A program made the translations under genes and the position numbers. A DNA stretch of 64,000 nucleotides from Micromonospora parva (GTDB lineage Bacteria; Actinomycetota; Actinomycetes; Mycobacteriales; Micromonosporaceae), in the NCBI RefSeq assembly GCF_000718515.1, contig NZ_JNZS01000012.1:124001-188000 (forward strand), given 5' to 3'. Position 1 is the stretch's first letter, and every line of letters begins with the position of its first letter. Shown piece after piece: positions 61,225 to 64,000 of the stretch. Below the pieces are notes generated by a model. It saw only the letters and a program-made list of their open reading frames with translations, did not search any database and was not told where the DNA came from.

Positions 61225-64000
61225 TCACACTGCGGTGAACCGCCACTGCTGGTTGGCGGCGCTGTGGCAGGTCCACTGCAACAGCCGGGCGCCGTCGGCG
61301 GTGGATGCGCCGTTGACGTCCACGCAGAGCCCGCTCAGCACGTTGCGCACCGTGTACACGCCGGAGGTTCCGGTCGCGGTAGCGGTGAACTTCTGCTGGT
61401 TGCCGTTGTTGCAGGTGGCCTGCTGGAGGAAGGCACCCGCCGTGGTGGAGCTGCCGATCACCTCGACGCACTTGCCGCTGTGCACCGCCTTGAGGTAGAG
61501 CGCACCGTTACCGGCGTCGACCGCCTGCCACCTCTGGTTGTTGCCACCGGTGGCCGCCCACTGGTTGATCTGGGCGCCGTCGGCGGTGGAGACCCCGCTG
61601 ACGTCCATCAGCTTGCCGCTGTGCTGCGCGGTGACCGTGTAGGTCTTGCCAGCCAGGCCGGTGCCGGTGCCGGTGCCGGGGGTTCCGACGCCGTTGCCGC
61701 CGAAGGTGTGCGAGTCCAGGTCGAACCAGTTGTTGCCGCTGCCCTTGAACACCATGTAGAGCGTCTGCGTCCCACTGCTGGCGGCGACGCTCACCGGTGC
61801 CGTGGACTGGTAGTTGTCCCAGCCACCGGTGGCGGGAACCGACGTGGTGGCCAGCAGCGTTCCGGTGGGTGAGCCGGAGCGCAGCTCGATGGTGCCACCG
61901 CCCGACGGCGACGACAGCCGGTAGCTGACCGTCGAGATGCCGGACAGGCTCATCGGGCTGAACGCGATCCAGTCGTTGTTGGAGATGTCACCGACGCGCT
62001 TGGTGCTCTCCGCGGCGGCCTGGTCGACGACCCGGATGCCGGACTGGCTGCTGAAGTACTCGGACTGCTTGTGCTTCGGTTGCAGAATCGCCTGGGCGGT
62101 GCCGGTGAGCGGGGCCGCCCCGCCCGCGCCGCCGCTGTCGGTGTACCGCGCGTTCAGCACATAGAACAGGTTGGCGCCGTCGGGGTGCCCGCCGAGCAGG
62201 TCGGTGGAGATGGTCCCCGAGCAGCCCGGGTACTCGGTGGTCTCGTGCGCGTGGTCGTCGTGACCCAGTGCCGGGTTGAGGAACACCTTCGAGCAGTCGA
62301 CAGTGCCGCCGTCCGGGTCGGTCACTGTGATCTGGTACGGCACCTTGTCACCGAAGGTCAGCATGCCCCCGTTCGGTGGAGTGGTGATGGTGAGCACCGG
62401 GGCGCTGTTGCCGACGGTGATCTGGACGTTGGCGAAGCCTGTCTTGCCGGTGTTGTCGGTGACCTTCAACTGCGCGGTGTAGTTGCCGTTGGCGGTGTAG
62501 ACCTTCGACGGGTTGGCAGCGGTGGAGGTGGTGCCGTCGCCGAACGTCCACTGGTAGCTCAGCGTGTTGCCCGGGTCCGGGTCGGCCGTGCCGGCGCTGC
62601 TGAACTGGACGGTGAGTGGTGCGCTACCGCTGGTGGGTGTGCCGGTGGCCTTGGCGATCGGTGACCGACCGCCCTGGATGTAGTCGATCCGGTAGAGCCC
62701 GGAGTCGCTGTTGCCACCACCGAAGTTGGTGCCCCACTCCAGCAGGTACAGCGAACCGTCCTTGCCGAATTCCATGTCCATCGGCTTGTTGAACCGGGTG
62801 TTGGGCAGGAACGGGTTGGTGCGGGTCACCGCCGAGGAGGAGTCGAAGTGCACCTCCTTGACGTAGTTGCGCGCCCACTCGTAGAAGAAGTGCACGCCGT
62901 CGTAGTAGGGCGGGAACTTCGTCTGGGACGGGTTCGACGCGTCGTACCGGTAGATCGGCCCGCCCATCGGCGCCGAGCCGCCGGAGCCCAGCTCCGGGAA
63001 GGTCGGTGAGGCGCCGTAGCCGTACCAGATGTTGGGTGCCACGACCGGCTTGAGGCTGGTCAGGCCGGTGTTGTTGGGCGAGTTGTTGACCGGCGCGTTG
63101 CAGTTGAACTTCGCGCCGACCACGCCGGTGTCCGGGTTGAACGGCGCGTACGGCTGGTTGTCACCGTGGCAGAACGGCCAGCCGTAGTTGCCGGCCTGCT
63201 TGATCACGTTGAGCTCGACCAGGCCCTCGGGCCCTCGGTTGGTGGTGGGCGGGTTGCGGTCCGGTCCGTAGTCGGCGAGGTAGACCCAGCCGTTGGCCGG
63301 GTCGATCGAGAAGCGGAACGGGTTGCGGAAGCCCATCGCGTAGATTTCCGGCTTGGTCTGCGCGGTGCCCTGCGGGTAGAGGTTGCCCGACGGGATGGTG
63401 TAGCCACCGCTCGTCGAGGGCCGGATGCGCAGCAGCTTGCCCCGCAGGTCGTTGGTGTTACCGGCGCTGCGCGCGGCGTCCAGGTTGGACTTGCCCGAGC
63501 GCCAGTCCAGCGGGGCGTAGCCCTGCCAGTTGGGGTCGAGGTTCGGGGGCGTGTCGTCGCCGGTGCCGATGTAGAGGTTGCCGTCCGGGCCGAACTTGAT
63601 GTACCCGCCGGTGTGGCCGGGCTCGGGGAAGGTCCGGTCCCGGTACGCCGGGATGTCGATGATCGTCACACCGCTGGACGTGTTCAGCGTGTCACCGCTG
63701 ACCGTGTAACGGGAGACCCGGTTGACGTCGGTGCTGCTGCTCGCCGGCGAGTGGTACAGGTAGATGTACCCGTTGCTGGCGAAGTTGGGGTCCAGCGCCA
63801 TGCCGGTGAGGCCGTCCTCGCCGCCGGTGTAGACGCTGAGCGTGCCGGCGGTCACGGTGCTGTTGGTGGAGGGCTTGAAGATCTTCACCTGACCGCCGCG
63901 CTGGACGTAGAAGACCCGGCCGTCCGGTGCCACACCCATCGCCATCGGGTCGACTGTGTTGTCGTCGAGGGTGCGCTTCTCGAAGTTGCCCCAGACGGTG
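61225..64000 (-). CDS. Multi-domain PQQ-type sugar dehydrogenase with PKD, CBM6-like and ricin-type lectin, 5' end beyond the window
   Basis: The frame is open to the right edge (about 925 residues seen). The GSDH-type beta-propeller has FPEPGHTGGYIKFGPDGNLYIGTGDD, LRGKLLRIRPSTSGGYTIPSGN, RNPFRFSIDPANGWVYLADYG and EGLVELNVIKQAGNYGWPFCHGDNQPY. A PKD domain (PLTVQFSSAGTADPDPGNTLSYQWTFGDGT) follows, then a CBM6-like module (IRVVDQAAAES to FDLDSHTFGG) and a ricin-type lectin with QxW motifs to the stop. It is probably secreted and oxidises glucose, sorbosone or a related sugar on polysaccharides. The upstream part, often a ThuA domain in such proteins, is not visible. Confidence 0.85.
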   Translation of the reverse strand, partial: TVWGNFEKRTLDDNTVDPMAMGVAPDGRVFYVQRGGQVKIFKPSTNSTVTAGTLSVYTGGEDGLTGMALDPNFASNGYIYLYHSPASSSTDVNRVSRYTVSGDTLNTSSGVTIIDIPAYRDRTFPEPGHTGGYIKFGPDGNLYIGTGDDTPPNLDPNWQGYAPLDWRSGKSNLDAARSAGNTNDLRGKLLRIRPSTSGGYTIPSGNLYPQGTAQTKPEIYAMGFRNPFRFSIDPANGWVYLADYGPDRNPPTTNRGPEGLVELNVIKQAGNYGWPFCHGDNQPYAPFNPDTGVVGAKFNCNAPVNNSPNNTGLTSLKPVVAPNIWYGYGASPTFPELGSGGSAPMGGPIYRYDASNPSQTKFPPYYDGVHFFYEWARNYVKEVHFDSSSAVTRTNPFLPNTRFNKPMDMEFGKDGSLYLLEWGTNFGGGNSDSGLYRIDYIQGGRSPIAKATGTPTSGSAPLTVQFSSAGTADPDPGNTLSYQWTFGDGTTSTAANPSKVYTANGNYTAQLKVTDNTGKTGFANVQITVGNSAPVLTITTPPNGGMLTFGDKVPYQITVTDPDGGTVDCSKVFLNPALGHDDHAHETTEYPGCSGTISTDLLGGHPDGANLFYVLNARYTDSGGAGGAAPLTGTAQAILQPKHKQSEYFSSQSGIRVVDQAAAESTKRVGDISNNDWIAFSPMSLSGISTVSYRLSSPSGGGTIELRSGSPTGTLLATTSVPATGGWDNYQSTAPVSVAASSGTQTLYMVFKGSGNNWFDLDSHTFGGNGVGTPGTGTGTGLAGKTYTVTAQHSGKLMDVSGVSTADGAQINQWAATGGNNQRWQAVDAGNGALYLKAVHSGKCVEVIGSSTTAGAFLQQATCNNGNQQKFTATATGTSGVYTVRNVLSGLCVDVNGASTADGARLLQWTCHSAANQQWRFTAV

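Overview
The window comes from the chromosome of a high-GC Gram-positive actinomycete, most likely Micromonospora or a close relative. The basis is GC-rich DNA with many GTG starts, four-base overlapping gene pairs, secreted sugar-degrading enzymes carrying CBM2 and ricin-type (CBM13) modules, F420-type enzymes, and operators of actinomycete style. No rRNA, tRNA, CRISPR array, prophage or insertion sequence was seen. One gene runs off each edge: a GNAT acetyltransferase on the left and a PQQ-type sugar dehydrogenase fused to binding modules on the right.

Positions 1-34 kb are mostly mixed housekeeping and accessory genes. They include an acetyltransferase, a large unassigned membrane protein, a SAM-dependent methyltransferase, a galactanase (GH53) preceded by a non-catalytic FN3-FN3-CBM2 protein, and a PAS-GAF sensor. 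A MerR/SDR divergent pair follows, then an F420-type oxidoreductase. Two histidine kinase/response regulator pairs flank a phospholipid-synthesis-type gene pair. Next come an MFS exporter, a fructosamine kinase-like protein, a serine hydrolase, a DinB protein, a CBM2 esterase next to a PaaX-type regulator, a cupin, a PhoX-type phosphatase, a drug-efflux-type ABC operon with its own MerR regulator, a VanZ protein and a PadR-controlled membrane protein.

Positions 34-52 kb form a dense plant cell-wall degradation island. It has two GH54 arabinofuranosidases with opposite domain order, a LacI regulator, a sugar ABC importer with a GH63-like glucosidase, a clan-A glycoside hydrolase with a lectin domain, two CE1-type esterases, a second PaaX regulator, and a broken GH10 xylanase. 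Near-identical palindromes (core GAATCGATTC) lie in front of lacI, the importer, the clan-A hydrolase and one GH54, which suggests one LacI regulon for arabinan or arabinogalactan use.

Positions 52-61 kb hold a GntR regulator divergent from an importer plus catabolic operon: enolase-superfamily dehydratase, zinc alcohol dehydrogenase, SDR, amidohydrolase-type lactonase and aldo/keto reductase. The gene set fits non-phosphorylative oxidation of a sugar such as L-fucose. A 19-bp motif in its promoter recurs exactly in front of the GH54 gene at 35.7 kb.

The most notable observations are three overlapping regulatory circuits visible from DNA alone: the LacI palindromes, a 32-bp element shared by two PaaX/esterase loci, and the GntR-side 19-mer. 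Beyond these are the xylanase internal deletion, the GH54 domain permutation, and a GH54 reading frame that runs through a terminator-like hairpin into the PadR operator.
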